A stretch of 64,000 nucleotides of DNA from Zoogloea ramigera (GCF_006539865.1 NZ_BJNV01000006.1:1-64000); one strand, 5' to 3'. Counted from the stretch's first letter, positions 26,206-34,966 are shown. Numbers and translations are program-made. The notes: generated by a model not told the origin, from the sequence alone.

Positions 26206-27629
26206 CACCTCGCCGTAACCCACTCCAGCAGCGCATCCTGGGCATCGCGGGTGGCGCCTGCGTTGGGGTGGTTGATCATCAGCACGACCGCGTAGCGCTG
26301 GCCGTCACGGGCCAGCACGTAGCCGGCCAGGCTGCGCACGCCGTCGAGGGTGCCGGTCTTGATGTGGGCATGGCCGGCGGCAGGGCTGTTGGCGAGGCGC
26401 CGCCGGGCGGTGCCGTCGACGCCGGCGATCGGCAGGGAGGCCAGCAGCTCGGGCATCGTCGGGCTGCGCCAGGCACTCAAGAGCAGCTGCCCGAGGCTGT
26501 GGGCGCTGATCCGCGCGCTGCGCGAGAGCCCGGCGCCGTTCTCGATCACGAAGCCGCTGGTGTCGACGCCGCCCGCCCTCAGGCTCTGTTCGACGACGCG
26601 CCCGCCGGCCGCAACGGAATCCTGCTCCGGCTCGGCGGTCGCACCCAGGGTGGCCAGCACATGGCGGGCGATCACGTTGTTGGACCACTTGTTCATGTCA
26701 CGGAGCACTTCCGGCAAGGGCGGGGAGCTTGTCTCGGCCAGCAGGCGGGCGTCCGGCGGCGTGCTGCCGGGCCGGAAATGCCCGCCGATCTCGCCCCCAA
26801 GCTCTTTCCACAGGCTGCGGAACAGGCCTTCGAACAGGCGCTCCGGCGGCAGCGGGGCCAGGTTCCAGTCGAAGGCCTCGGTGCAGCTGGCGGCGAGGCT
26901 GCCGCTGAGGCTGAGCCTCGTCACGCCGCCGGCCCGCGCGGTGCTCGCGCTGAGTTGGCTGGTGGGGTCGCCGCAGGCGCCGGCTTCGCCGCGGCGGATC
27001 CGGCTTTCGATGACGAGGCCCGCGGGCAGGGGGTCGCTGCGCACGCTGGCGCCGTCGGCGGTCGGCTCCACGCGCAGGCGGATCGCCCCGTAATCCACCG
27101 TCAGGGCGTCGGCGCCCACGTTGTAGGGGCGCAGCGGGCGCTGGTCGAAGGCGGCCGGGTCGTGGGGGGCGAGGCGGAACAGGCTGCGGTCGGTCACCAC
27201 GTCCCCGGCGATGCGCCGGACGCCCTGGGCGCGCAGCTCCCGCAGCAGCAGCCACAGGCGCTCCCGCGACAGGCGCGGGTCGCCGCCGCCGGCGATATGC
27301 AGCGAGCCGTTCAGCACCCCGCCGCGGATCTCGCCGTGGGCGAAAACGCGGGTTCTCCAGGTAAATGTGGGGCCTAGCCGCTCCAGCGCGACCCGGGCGG
27401 TGACGAGCTTCATCACCGAGGCCGGGTTCATCGCCTCGCCGCTGCGGTGGCTGACGAGGGGGGCGCCGCCGTCCACCTTCTGGACGAGGACGGCCACCGC
27501 GCTGTGGGGGATGTTGGCGCGGGCCAGGCTGGCCTCCAGCGGTGCCGGGAGCGTGTCCGCCCTGGCCGCCGAAGGAGGCATCGCGAGGGTGGTCAGGAGT
27601 GAGGCGAAGAGAATCTTGCGGGCGAGCAT
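26205..27629 (-). CDS. dacB: D-alanyl-D-alanine carboxypeptidase/endopeptidase (PBP4, peptidase S13)
   Basis: 474 residues from the ATG at 27629, chosen because a signal peptide follows (MLARKILFASLLTTLAMPPSAARA). Penicillin-binding motifs: SVMK with Ser71 and Lys74, SNN (in NKWSNNVIARH) and KTG (HIKTGTLDGV). The insertion between SxxK and SxN is long, as in S13 enzymes. It trims peptide stems and cuts 4-3 cross-links in the periplasm. Some in-frame sequence lies upstream, but it is Pro/Ala-rich and not part of the family. The 3' end abuts the tandem repeat array. Confidence 0.93.
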   Translation of the reverse strand: MLARKILFASLLTTLAMPPSAARADTLPAPLEASLARANIPHSAVAVLVQKVDGGAPLVSHRSGEAMNPASVMKLVTARVALERLGPTFTWRTRVFAHGEIRGGVLNGSLHIAGGGDPRLSRERLWLLLRELRAQGVRRIAGDVVTDRSLFRLAPHDPAAFDQRPLRPYNVGADALTVDYGAIRLRVEPTADGASVRSDPLPAGLVIESRIRRGEAGACGDPTSQLSASTARAGGVTRLSLSGSLAASCTEAFDWNLAPLPPERLFEGLFRSLWKELGGEIGGHFRPGSTPPDARLLAETSSPPLPEVLRDMNKWSNNVIARHVLATLGATAEPEQDSVAAGGRVVEQSLRAGGVDTSGFVIENGAGLSRSARISAHSLGQLLLSAWRSPTMPELLASLPIAGVDGTARRRLANSPAAGHAHIKTGTLDGVRSLAGYVLARDGQRYAVVLMINHPNAGATRDAQDALLEWVTAR

Positions 27630-27770
27630 CGGTGGGGGCGTAGGTGCAGGGGAGGGAGTGGCCTTTGGCGCAGGGTGGTCGAGCAGGGCTCGAGCCAGAT
27701 TTAAACATCCTTTTTCGCGCGCTGCGACTGCCGAAATTCTCAATGCTGGCGGGGGTTTGCGAGGCGAAGC

Positions 27771-27799
27771 TTTTTTTGGGTGCGGCTTTTCGGTATACT
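27771..27799 (+). promoter_or_regulatory. Putative promoter of petABC
   Basis: TATACT at 27794-27799 with a poor -35 (TTTTTT, 27771-27776) at 17 bases. Predicted start is about 27806, giving a 50-base leader before petA. Confidence 0.45.
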
Positions 27800-27855
27800 T
27801 GCAAAGTTTTCCGTATTGCGATCTTCGAAGACTCTTTTATTGAGGTTAGTGGGCC

Positions 27856-28449
27856 ATGAGCGTGGATCAAAAAGTGGATGGGAGTCGGCGCCAGCTGTTG
27901 CTGGTGACCTCGGCAGCGGGGGGCGTGGCCGCTGCGGCTGCGGCTGTTCCGTTTGTCGCGAGCCTGACGCCGTCCGAGCGTGCTAAGGCAGCCGGTGCGC
28001 CGGTTGAAGTGGATATCGGCAAACTCGCTCCGGGCGAGATGATGACTGTCGAGTGGCGTGGTAAACCGGTGTGGATCATCAACCGCACCAAGGAAATGCT
28101 GGACTCCCTCAAGAAGACCGAGGGCGAGGTCAGCGACCCCAACTCCGACAAGCCGATGCAGCCGGAGTACGCCAAGAACGAAACCCGCTCCATCAAGCCG
28201 GAAATCCTGGTGGCGGTCGGCATCTGCACCCACCTGGGCTGCTCCCCGTCGGACAAGTTCAAGACCGGCGCCGACAGCGGCATCGCCGCCGACTGGCCGG
28301 GTGGCTTCCTGTGCCCCTGCCACGGCTCCACCTTCGACATGGCGGGCCGTGTGTACAAGAGCAAGCCGGCACCCGACAACCTCGAGATCCCGCCGCACAA
28401 GTACCTGAGCGACGCCAAGATCCTGATCGGCGAAGACGGAAAGGCCTAA
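27856..28449 (+). CDS. petA: Rieske iron-sulfur subunit of cytochrome bc1
   Basis: 197 residues. Twin-arginine-like anchor (RRQLLLVTSAAGG, residues 11-23) and one helix, then the Rieske fold with CTHLGC (C124, H126) and CPCHGS (C153, H156) for the 2Fe-2S cluster; C129 and C155 form the usual disulfide. It carries electrons from ubiquinol to cytochrome c1 in the inner membrane. First of petABC. Confidence 0.96.
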   Translation: MSVDQKVDGSRRQLLLVTSAAGGVAAAAAAVPFVASLTPSERAKAAGAPVEVDIGKLAPGEMMTVEWRGKPVWIINRTKEMLDSLKKTEGEVSDPNSDKPMQPEYAKNETRSIKPEILVAVGICTHLGCSPSDKFKTGADSGIAADWPGGFLCPCHGSTFDMAGRVYKSKPAPDNLEIPPHKYLSDAKILIGEDGKA

Positions 28450-28452
28450 ACG

Positions 28453-29715
28453 ATGAGCAAAAACTCCCAATCGGTGATGGACTGGATCGACGCGCGTTTT
28501 CCGCTCACGTCGTCCATCAAGGGCCACCTCACCGAGTACTACGCGCCCAAGAACTTCAACTTCTGGTATTTCTTCGGCTCGCTGGCCCTGCTGGTGCTGG
28601 TGCTGCAGATCGTCACCGGCATCTTCCTGGTGATGCACTACAAGCCGGATGCCTCCCTGAACGCCGCCGGCGTCCCGGTGGCCTTCGCTTCGGTCGAATA
28701 CATCATGCGTGACGTGCCGGGCGGCTGGTTGATCCGCTACATGCACTCCACCGGCGCCTCGGCGTTCTTCATCGTGGTGTATCTGCACATGTTCCGCGGC
28801 CTGCTCTACGGTTCCTACCGCAAGCCCCGCGAGCTCATCTGGGTCTTCGGCACGCTGATCTTCCTGGCGCTGATGGCCGAGGCCTTCATGGGCTACCTGC
28901 TCCCGTGGGGGCAGATGTCCTTCTGGGGCGCCCAGGTGATCGTGAACCTGTTCTCCGCGATTCCCGTCATCGGTCCCGACCTCTCCGTCGTGATCCGTGG
29001 CGACTTCGTGGTGTCCGACGCGACCCTCAACCGCTTCTTCTCCTTCCACGTCATCGCCGTGCCGCTGATCCTCATCGGCCTGGTTGCCGCCCACATCGTC
29101 GCCCTGCACGAAGTTGGCTCCAACAACCCGGATGGTGTCGAGATCAAGAAGAAGAAGGACGCTCGTGGCATTCCGCTCGACGGCATCCCCTTCCACCCCT
29201 ACTACACCGTCAAGGACATCGTGGGCGTGGTCGGCTTCCTGATCGTCTTCTCCTTCATCGTGTTCTTCGCGCCTGAAGGCGGCGGCTACTTCCTGGAGTT
29301 CAACAACTTCATCCCGGCCGACCCGCTCAAGACGCCGCCGCACATTGCGCCGGTCTGGTATTTCACGCCGTTCTACTCGATCCTGCGTGCCGTCACCTAC
29401 CCGCTGTTCGGTATCGATGCGAAGTTCTGGGGTGTGGTGGCCATGGGCGCCGCGGTGGTGATCATCGCGTTCCTGCCCTGGCTCGATCGCAGCCCGGTCA
29501 AGTCGATCCGCTACAAGGGTGGTCTGTTCAAGATCATCCTGGCGGTCTTCGTCATCTCCTTCTTCATCCTCGGCTACCTTGGCGTGCTGCCCCCCACCCC
29601 GGGCCGTACCCTGGTGTCGCAAATCTGTTCGGTGATCTATTTCGCGTTCTTCCTGCTGATGCCGGTGTACTCGAAGATGGACAAGACCAAACCCGTTCCG
29701 GAAAGGGTTAGCTGA
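28453..29715 (+). CDS. petB: Cytochrome b subunit of bc1 complex
   Basis: 420 residues, eight or nine membrane helices. Heme b ligands lie in YMHSTGASAFFIVVYLHMFRG and FHVIAVPLILIGLVAAHIVALHE; the quinol-site PEWY-type loop appears as PVWYFTPFY. The full-length form (b6 plus subunit IV fused) is that of proteobacteria. Starts three bases after petA and ends two before petC. Confidence 0.97.
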   Translation: MSKNSQSVMDWIDARFPLTSSIKGHLTEYYAPKNFNFWYFFGSLALLVLVLQIVTGIFLVMHYKPDASLNAAGVPVAFASVEYIMRDVPGGWLIRYMHSTGASAFFIVVYLHMFRGLLYGSYRKPRELIWVFGTLIFLALMAEAFMGYLLPWGQMSFWGAQVIVNLFSAIPVIGPDLSVVIRGDFVVSDATLNRFFSFHVIAVPLILIGLVAAHIVALHEVGSNNPDGVEIKKKKDARGIPLDGIPFHPYYTVKDIVGVVGFLIVFSFIVFFAPEGGGYFLEFNNFIPADPLKTPPHIAPVWYFTPFYSILRAVTYPLFGIDAKFWGVVAMGAAVVIIAFLPWLDRSPVKSIRYKGGLFKIILAVFVISFFILGYLGVLPPTPGRTLVSQICSVIYFAFFLLMPVYSKMDKTKPVPERVS

Positions 29716-29717
29716 AA

Positions 29718-30485
29718 ATGAAAATCCGCGGAATCAGTCTCGTGAAAAAGCTTCTGGCTACGGCACTCTTCGCCCCGCTGCTCGCTGTCGCGAGCGGCCC
29801 CGAACTGCACCTGGACAAGGCCCCGGTGTCCACCGATCCGGCTGCGCTGGCCAACGGCGCCAAGCTGTTCGTCAATTACTGCCTGAACTGCCACGGCGCC
29901 AGCTACATGCGCTACAACCGGCTGCAGCAGATCGGTCTGTCCGAGTCGATGATCAAGGACAACCTGATGTTCACCGCCGACAAGATCGGCGAGCCGATGC
30001 GCATCGCGATGCAGCGCGAAGAGGCGAAGGTCTGGTTCGGGGCTGCCCCGCCCGACCTCACCGTGATTGCCCGTTCGCGCGCGTCCGAGTTCGGCAGCGG
30101 TGCCGACTGGCTGTACACCTACCTGCGCGGTTTCTACCGTGACAGTGAGCGTCCGACCGGCTGGAACAACGTGATCTTCGAAAACGTCGGCATGCCGCAC
30201 GTTCTCTACGAGCTTCAGGGTGAGCAGGTCGCCAAGGTCACCGAGGCGGACGACGGCCACGGCGGCAAGGTCAAGACCATCGCGCTGGAGCAGGGCAAGC
30301 CCGGCAAGATGTCCAAGGAAGAGTACGACAAGGCGACCGCCGATCTCGTCTCCTACCTGGTCTGGATGGGTGAGCCGATGGCCGAAACCCGCAAGACGAT
30401 CGGCACTGTCGTGCTGGCCTTCCTTGGTCTTCTCTTCGTCCTTTCCTATCTTCTCAAGAAGAATTACTGGAAAGACATTCATTAA
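29718..30485 (+). CDS. petC: Cytochrome c1 subunit of bc1 complex
   Basis: 255 residues. Signal peptide (VKKLLATALFAPLLAVAS), heme site CLNCH at C55, C58, H59, the Met-ligand region RIAMQREEAKVW, the conserved W-x-Y-TYLRGFY segment, and a C-terminal anchor helix (TVVLAFLGLLFVLSYLLKKNYW). It hands electrons to soluble cytochrome c such as the small one at 38053. Confidence 0.96.
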   Translation: MKIRGISLVKKLLATALFAPLLAVASGPELHLDKAPVSTDPAALANGAKLFVNYCLNCHGASYMRYNRLQQIGLSESMIKDNLMFTADKIGEPMRIAMQREEAKVWFGAAPPDLTVIARSRASEFGSGADWLYTYLRGFYRDSERPTGWNNVIFENVGMPHVLYELQGEQVAKVTEADDGHGGKVKTIALEQGKPGKMSKEEYDKATADLVSYLVWMGEPMAETRKTIGTVVLAFLGLLFVLSYLLKKNYWKDIH

Positions 30486-30559
30486 TCGGCTTGGTTTTGC
30501 CGATGCAGTCTCTTGCCGCAACTGAGCAAGACGCACCACGCGCCCGGCGCGTGGTGCGT
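30485..30559 (+). terminator. Two hairpins between petC and sspA
   Basis: ATCGGC (30485-30490) / GCCGAT (30499-30504) starts at the petC stop. A second, perfect palindrome spans 30531-30559 (ACGCACCACGCGCC / GGCGCGTGGTGCGT). No T run follows either one, so they may be a processing or stabilising element that lets petABC and sspAB be expressed at different levels. Confidence 0.5.
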
Positions 30560-30589
30560 GATTCAGAGTATCCGTGGGGTAACACAACG

Positions 30590-31186
30590 ATGATGAATTT
30601 GTATTCCGGAACGACAGATCCTTTCAGTCACCGGTGTCGTATCGTGCTCTTTGAAAAGGGCATGGATTTCCAGGTGATTGATGTCGATCTCTTCAACAAG
30701 CCGGAAGACATCGCTGTCATCAACCCGTACAACCGGGTTCCTGTGCTGGTTGATCGTGATCTGGTGCTCTATGAGTCCAACATCATCAACGAGTACATCG
30801 ACGAGCGTTTCCCGCATCCGCAACTCATGCCGCCCGACCCGATCATGCGGGCTCGTGCGAGGCAGCTGCTGCACACCTTCGAGCTTGAGCTGTTCTCCCA
30901 TATCGACGTCCTCGAGAAGAACCCGAAGGGTGCCGACAAGGAGCGTGCTCATGTCCGCGACCAATTGACGCAGCTGGCTCCGATGTTTGCCAAGCAGAAG
31001 TTCCTGCTGGGCGACGATTTTTCGATGCTCGATGTGGCCATCGCGCCGCTCCTGTGGCGTCTCGACCACTACGGCATTGAACTCCCTCGTTCCGCCGCAC
31101 CGCTGATGAAGTACGCCGAGCGCATCTTCAGCCGCCAGGGCTTCATCGATGCGATGACTCCCTCCGAAAAGGTGATGCGGCGCTGA
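30590..31186 (+). CDS. sspA: Stringent starvation protein A
   Basis: 198 residues. Glutathione-S-transferase fold without catalytic residue: N-terminal thioredoxin-like part (NLYSGTTDPFSHRCRIVLFEKGMDF, NPYNRVPVLVDRDLVLYESNIINEYIDERFPHP) and an all-helical C-terminal domain. SspA binds RNA polymerase holoenzyme and acts in stationary phase and acid stress. Start at the ATG ATG pair (30590/30593), because the fold begins there and GGGGT lies upstream. The petABC-sspA-sspB order is common in betaproteobacteria. Confidence 0.94.
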   Translation: MMNLYSGTTDPFSHRCRIVLFEKGMDFQVIDVDLFNKPEDIAVINPYNRVPVLVDRDLVLYESNIINEYIDERFPHPQLMPPDPIMRARARQLLHTFELELFSHIDVLEKNPKGADKERAHVRDQLTQLAPMFAKQKFLLGDDFSMLDVAIAPLLWRLDHYGIELPRSAAPLMKYAERIFSRQGFIDAMTPSEKVMRR

Positions 31187-31194
31187 TGTATCGC

Positions 31195-31219
31195 CGGGGC
31201 CGCGGGTTTTGCGGCCCCG
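31195..31219 (+). terminator. Hairpin between sspA and sspB
   Basis: CGGGGCCGC / GCGGCCCCG with a GGGTTTT loop, eight bases after the sspA stop. No T run follows, so read-through into sspB is likely. Confidence 0.4.
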
Positions 31220-31267
31220 TCATCGGGCTTCCCTTCCCGTCGTTCCCCTTGCTCGAAGGTCCGGCTC

Positions 31268-31717
31268 ATGAGTGAAATCTCAACCAAGCCTTATCTGATC
31301 CGCGCCATCCACCAGTGGTGTTCCGATCAGGGGCTGACTCCTTACCTCTCCGTTGTCGTCGATCACCGGACCCTGGTGCCGCGCCAGTTTGTCCAGGACG
31401 GCCAGATCGTGCTCAACGTCAGCACCGACGCCACCCAGAGCCTGGTGATGGGCAACGAGATGATCGCCTTCCAGGCGCGTTTCGGCGGCGTGGCTCAGAA
31501 CATCTCCCTTCCCGTCGATAACGTATCGGCGATCTACGCCCGCGAGAACGGTCACGGGATGGCCTTCGAAATCGGCGCTGGCAGCTTCGAGGAAGAAGCT
31601 GACGCAGGCCTGGATCTCGAGCCGGGCTTGCCCGAAACCTCGGCTTCAGTCGAAGCCGACGCCGAGCCGAACCCGCCCAAGGGTGGCGGACGCAGTCATC
31701 TCAAGCTGGTCAAGTAG
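31268..31717 (+). CDS. sspB: ClpXP protease specificity-enhancing factor SspB
   Basis: 149 residues. Substrate-binding domain with TKPYLIRAIHQWCSDQG, PYLSVVVD, IVLNVSTDAT, FQARFGG, ISLPVDNVSAIYARENGHGM, an acidic flexible linker (residues about 105-135), and a C-terminal ClpX-binding tail ending in RSHLKLVK. It tethers ssrA-tagged proteins to ClpXP. It is downstream of sspA by 81 bases. Confidence 0.95.
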   Translation: MSEISTKPYLIRAIHQWCSDQGLTPYLSVVVDHRTLVPRQFVQDGQIVLNVSTDATQSLVMGNEMIAFQARFGGVAQNISLPVDNVSAIYARENGHGMAFEIGAGSFEEEADAGLDLEPGLPETSASVEADAEPNPPKGGGRSHLKLVK

Positions 31718-31755
31718 GCTCGCCTGCTGCCGGCTTGTTGCCGCATTGACGCCGC

Positions 31756-31797
31756 TTGATCTGGCGCAGGGCGCGGGGCTCGCCCGGCCCTTAGAGT
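31756..31797 (+). promoter_or_regulatory. Possible degenerate FNR/Anr half-site promoter
   Basis: TTGAT at 31756-31760 followed by N4 and CGCAG (two of five matches to ATCAA), with TAGAGT at 31792-31797. The centre is 41.5 bases from the predicted start near 31804, the class II position. Weak alone, but notable beside a hemerythrin gene. Confidence 0.3.
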
Positions 31798-31828
31798 CGC
31801 GCTCAATCTATGTCTGAAAGGTTTTGAA

Positions 31829-32323
31829 ATGGCCGCCATGGAATGGACTGAAAAACTCACCCTCGGTCTGGGCCCGATGGACCAGACCCACGTGGAGTTC
31901 GTCGATGCCTACAACCGTCTGCTGAGCCTCTCGGGTGCGGAACTGCTGGCAGCGATGGATGATTTCATCGTGCACACGGTCGAGCACTTCGACCAGGAAA
32001 ACCGCTGGATGGAGCTGATCGGCTTTCCCGGCTGCCACAAGGCCGAGCACGACCGCGTCCTCGCCGTCTGCCGCGATGTCCGCAAGCGCATGGAGCGCGG
32101 TGACACGGCCCTCGGGCGACAGCTGATCCAGGAGCTGCCGGTGTGGTTCGATAACCACGTGGCCACGATGGACGCTGCCCTGGCCTCGTACATCCAGAGC
32201 ATCGGCTTCGACACCGAGACCGGCGAGATCCGCAACCCGCCGAAGGAAGACTGTGGCGATGGTTCGTCGGCCTGCTGCACGCCGCCGGCGTCCGCTGCAA
32301 CGGTGGAATCCCAGCCCGCCTGA
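31829..32323 (+). CDS. Bacteriohemerythrin
   Basis: 164 residues. Single hemerythrin domain with the full di-iron set H21, H49/H53, E57, H70, H74, H110 and D115 (HVEFVD, HTVEHFDQEN, HKAEHD, WFDNHVATMD). Such proteins bind O2 reversibly and may store or deliver oxygen, or sense it. The tail after residue 125 is unusual: it carries DCGDGSSACC with three cysteines, a possible redox or metal site. Family members normally end soon after the domain. It is followed 26 bases on by a DUF1992 gene. Confidence 0.9.
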   Translation: MAAMEWTEKLTLGLGPMDQTHVEFVDAYNRLLSLSGAELLAAMDDFIVHTVEHFDQENRWMELIGFPGCHKAEHDRVLAVCRDVRKRMERGDTALGRQLIQELPVWFDNHVATMDAALASYIQSIGFDTETGEIRNPPKEDCGDGSSACCTPPASAATVESQPA

Positions 32324-32349
32324 AGCTTCTCCCCGCCCGGCACTTCCCG

Positions 32350-32742
32350 GTGAGCATTTTCGATCAACTGGCCGAAGAGCGGATCCGGGCTGCCCTCGAG
32401 AAAGGGGAGCTGTCGAGGCTGCCCGGTGAAGGCCGGCCCCTCGAGTTTGATGACGATGCGCTGGTGCCGGCCGAGCTGCGCATGAGCAACCGGATCCTGC
32501 GTAACGCCGGTTACGTGCCGCCGGCGATCCTTGAACTGCGCGAGTTGCGCGCCCTCTGCGAGGCCCTGGCGGCAGGTTCCGAGGGCGTCGACTCGGCCGC
32601 CACTGCGCGCCGCCTGACAAGCCTGTTGCTGAGGGTCGAGGCGGCGGGTTTGTCCCACGTCTCGTCGGCCATCCTGGCGCGCCTCAACGCTCCCCGCCTG
32701 AAGACTCTGACCCCGTCGCCGGCTGTCACTCCCGGGGTCTGA
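32350..32742 (+). CDS. DUF1992 (DnaJ-C28-like) protein
   Basis: 130 residues from a GTG start. Contains the DUF1992 core: FDQLAEERIRAALEKGELSRLPGEGRPLEFDDD, then LVPAELRMSNRILRNAGYVPPAI. The domain is shared with the DnaJ homologue subfamily C member 28, but there is no J domain here. Function unknown. It lies between bacteriohemerythrin and the PilZ gene on the same strand. The C-terminus (LKTLTPSPAVTPGV) is not conserved family sequence as far as I can judge. Confidence 0.8.
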   Translation: MSIFDQLAEERIRAALEKGELSRLPGEGRPLEFDDDALVPAELRMSNRILRNAGYVPPAILELRELRALCEALAAGSEGVDSAATARRLTSLLLRVEAAGLSHVSSAILARLNAPRLKTLTPSPAVTPGV

Positions 32743-32814
32743 GCCACTGCGCCATTCAAGTCCGCCCGCCGGGTGACGTTATCAGGCGACCGTCTTATAC
32801 AGCTTGGGTGCGTG

Positions 32815-33693
32815 ATGTCTTTTGTGCGAGTCAATACCGGTGAAGTCGAGGTGGGGCAACCGGTGCCCTGGGCCCTGTACGACGATCGCAAGCAGTTGCT
32901 GTTTGCGCGGGGTGTTGTCGTCGAGACCGAGTCCCAGAAGAAGGCCCTCATCGAGCGTGGCCTGTTCCGCAAACTCCCGGTCAACGATACCCGTTTGAAT
33001 ACCGAGAGCGGCGACAAGCCCGCCGACAACCTGTGCGCTTTCGATGACATCAAGCTCGACATCGGCGACACGCTGCAGCTGCAGTCCCAGGGCGAGGGTC
33101 CCCAGAGCCGCTTCTATGTCCGGCTCATCGGCTACCTCAAGGGCCGCAGCATCATCGTGACGACGCCAACCCAGGACGGCAAGGTGCTGTTGATGCGGGA
33201 AGGGCAGGGCTTCGTGGTGCGGATGTTTTCGGGCAAGAGCGTCTATGCCTTCGGAACGTCCATCCACAAGGTGGCCAACGTGCCTTTTCCCCATCTGCAT
33301 CTGAACTACCCCGGCCAGGTACGTGGCCTGGTGGTCCGGCGAGGCGCTCGGGCGCGGGTCAATCTGATCGCCGCCGTCGTTGGCGCCGATGGCCGCTCCC
33401 ACGCGGCGTCCCTGGTGGATCTCAGCACCGGCGGGGCCATGCTCACGGCCAGGTTGCCGATGGGCGCGAGGGATGATCGCCTGCTGCTCAAGTTCCGCGT
33501 CGTGGTGAACGAGATCGAGGAATATCTCAGCATCCCGGCCGTGCTGAAGTCGGTTCATGCCGGCGCCGCCTCCGAAGGAGATTCTCCCCTGATCAACCAC
33601 GGCGTGCAGTTCGAGGAGCTTCCCCATAACCAGCAGGTGGTGCTGTCGGCGTTTGTGTATCGGGTGCTCTTCGAGGAGACAGCGGAGGGCTGA
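32815..33693 (+). CDS. YcgR-like c-di-GMP receptor (PilZ domain)
   Basis: 292 residues from the ATG at 32815. N-terminal YcgR-like domain (about 75-165: LQLQSQGEGPQSRFYVRLIGY, SIIVTTP) and a C-terminal PilZ domain with the c-di-GMP motifs RRGAR (R175xxxR179) and DLSTGG (202-207), so the nucleotide site is intact. The first 75 residues are an extra region (WALYDDRKQLLFARGVVVET) seen in other c-di-GMP proteins. In enterics YcgR brakes the flagellar motor; here it may be a receptor for the signalling island at 46-57 kb. The convergent dadA ends 13 bases away. Confidence 0.87.
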   Translation: MSFVRVNTGEVEVGQPVPWALYDDRKQLLFARGVVVETESQKKALIERGLFRKLPVNDTRLNTESGDKPADNLCAFDDIKLDIGDTLQLQSQGEGPQSRFYVRLIGYLKGRSIIVTTPTQDGKVLLMREGQGFVVRMFSGKSVYAFGTSIHKVANVPFPHLHLNYPGQVRGLVVRRGARARVNLIAAVVGADGRSHAASLVDLSTGGAMLTARLPMGARDDRLLLKFRVVVNEIEEYLSIPAVLKSVHAGAASEGDSPLINHGVQFEELPHNQQVVLSAFVYRVLFEETAEG

Positions 33694-33706
33694 AGCCCTG
33701 CAGCGC

Positions 33707-34966
33707 TCAGCGGGGTTTCAGGAAGGGGAAGGTCGCCTCCGGCTGTGTGCCCGTCACGATATCGGCGATTGCCCGGCCGGAACCGCAGGCCAGGGTCCAG
33801 CCCAGGGTGCCGTGGCCGGTGTTGAGGTAAAGCTTGTCGATGCCGCTGTGCCCGATCAGCGGCAGGTTGCTCGGCGTGGCCGGGCGCAGCCCGCACCAGT
33901 GTTCAATCTGGCTGAGGTCGGCGGCGCCGGGGAAGTGCTCTTCCAGCCAGCGCACCAGGGCGGCGCTGCGTTCGGGGTTGGGGCTCAGATCGAAACCGTT
34001 GAGCTCGGCCGTGCCGGCAACGCGCAGGTGCTGCCCCAGCCGTGAGCACACCACCCGGCGCGATTCATCGGTGAGGCTGATCTTGGGCGCCAGGCCCGCA
34101 TCGACAACCGGTGCGGTGATCGAATAGCCCTTGACCGGGTAGATCGGCAACTTCAGGCCCAGCGGGCGGACGAGCCCCGCACTGTAGCTGCCCGCCGCCA
34201 GCACGATCGCGTCGGCGCGCATCATGCCGCTCCGGTTGGCGTCGTCAAATATGCGCACCCCGGTGATGCTGCCGTGGACGACATCGAACTTGCTTACCCG
34301 GGCCCCGAACACGAACCGCACGCCCGCGTCGGCGGCCAGCGTCGCGAGCCCCCGGCAGAACAGGTGGGCGTTGCCGCTCTCGTCGTCCAGCCCATGCAGC
34401 GCGCCGGCGAGCCGTGGGCCCAGCGCCGCGAGGGCGGGCTCGACCTCGACCGCTTCGGCGGGGCTGAGAATCCGCCCGTGGATGCCCAGCGCTTCCAGCT
34501 CGTCGAGGCGCTGCGGCAGCCTTGCCGCCTCGGCGGCTTTCTCGAAAAGATGCAGGATGCCGCCCTCGCGGGATTCGTAGCGGAGGCCCGTGTCCTGCCT
34601 GAGCGCCCGGAGCTGCTGTCGGCTGTAGATCGCCAGGCTGGCGATGGCGGCCGTGTTGCGCGCCGCCCGCCGCGGCAGGCATTCGCGGAGGAAGGACAAA
34701 CCCCAGCGCCATTGGGCTGCATCGACCCGGATACGGAACAGCAGCGGCGCGTCCTCGCGGCCCAGCCAGCGCAGGATGGTGCCGGGCGCCGAAGGGTTGG
34801 CCCAGGGTTCCGGGTGGCTCACCGAGATCTGCCCGCCGTTGGCGAAGCTGGTCTCGAGCCCGGGCCCGGGCTGACGGTCGACAACGGTGACCTTGCACCC
34901 GGCCTGGGCGAGATACCACGCACTTGTGACGCCGGCGAGGCCGGCGCCGATCACCAGAACTTCCAT
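33707..34966 (-). CDS. dadA: D-amino acid dehydrogenase small subunit
   Basis: 419 residues. FAD-binding GxGxxG (VIGAGLAGVTSAWYLAQAG), the GQISVSHPEPWANPSAP signature of DadA, ESREGGILHLF, and the C-terminal GLRPATPSNLPLIGHS and LNTGHGTLGWTLACGSG. It oxidises D-amino acids, chiefly D-alanine, feeding electrons to quinone at the membrane. No alr/dadX gene is adjacent. No clear ribosome site lies before the ATG. Confidence 0.93.
   Translation of the reverse strand: MEVLVIGAGLAGVTSAWYLAQAGCKVTVVDRQPGPGLETSFANGGQISVSHPEPWANPSAPGTILRWLGREDAPLLFRIRVDAAQWRWGLSFLRECLPRRAARNTAAIASLAIYSRQQLRALRQDTGLRYESREGGILHLFEKAAEAARLPQRLDELEALGIHGRILSPAEAVEVEPALAALGPRLAGALHGLDDESGNAHLFCRGLATLAADAGVRFVFGARVSKFDVVHGSITGVRIFDDANRSGMMRADAIVLAAGSYSAGLVRPLGLKLPIYPVKGYSITAPVVDAGLAPKISLTDESRRVVCSRLGQHLRVAGTAELNGFDLSPNPERSAALVRWLEEHFPGAADLSQIEHWCGLRPATPSNLPLIGHSGIDKLYLNTGHGTLGWTLACGSGRAIADIVTGTQPEATFPFLKPR

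Noticed and set aside
25589-26295. Overlapping Arg/Pro-rich open frames on both strands across the 26 kb repeat array
   Set aside because: The same peptide repeats every 29 residues because of the DNA repeat. There is no start signal or family, and frames are open on both strands.
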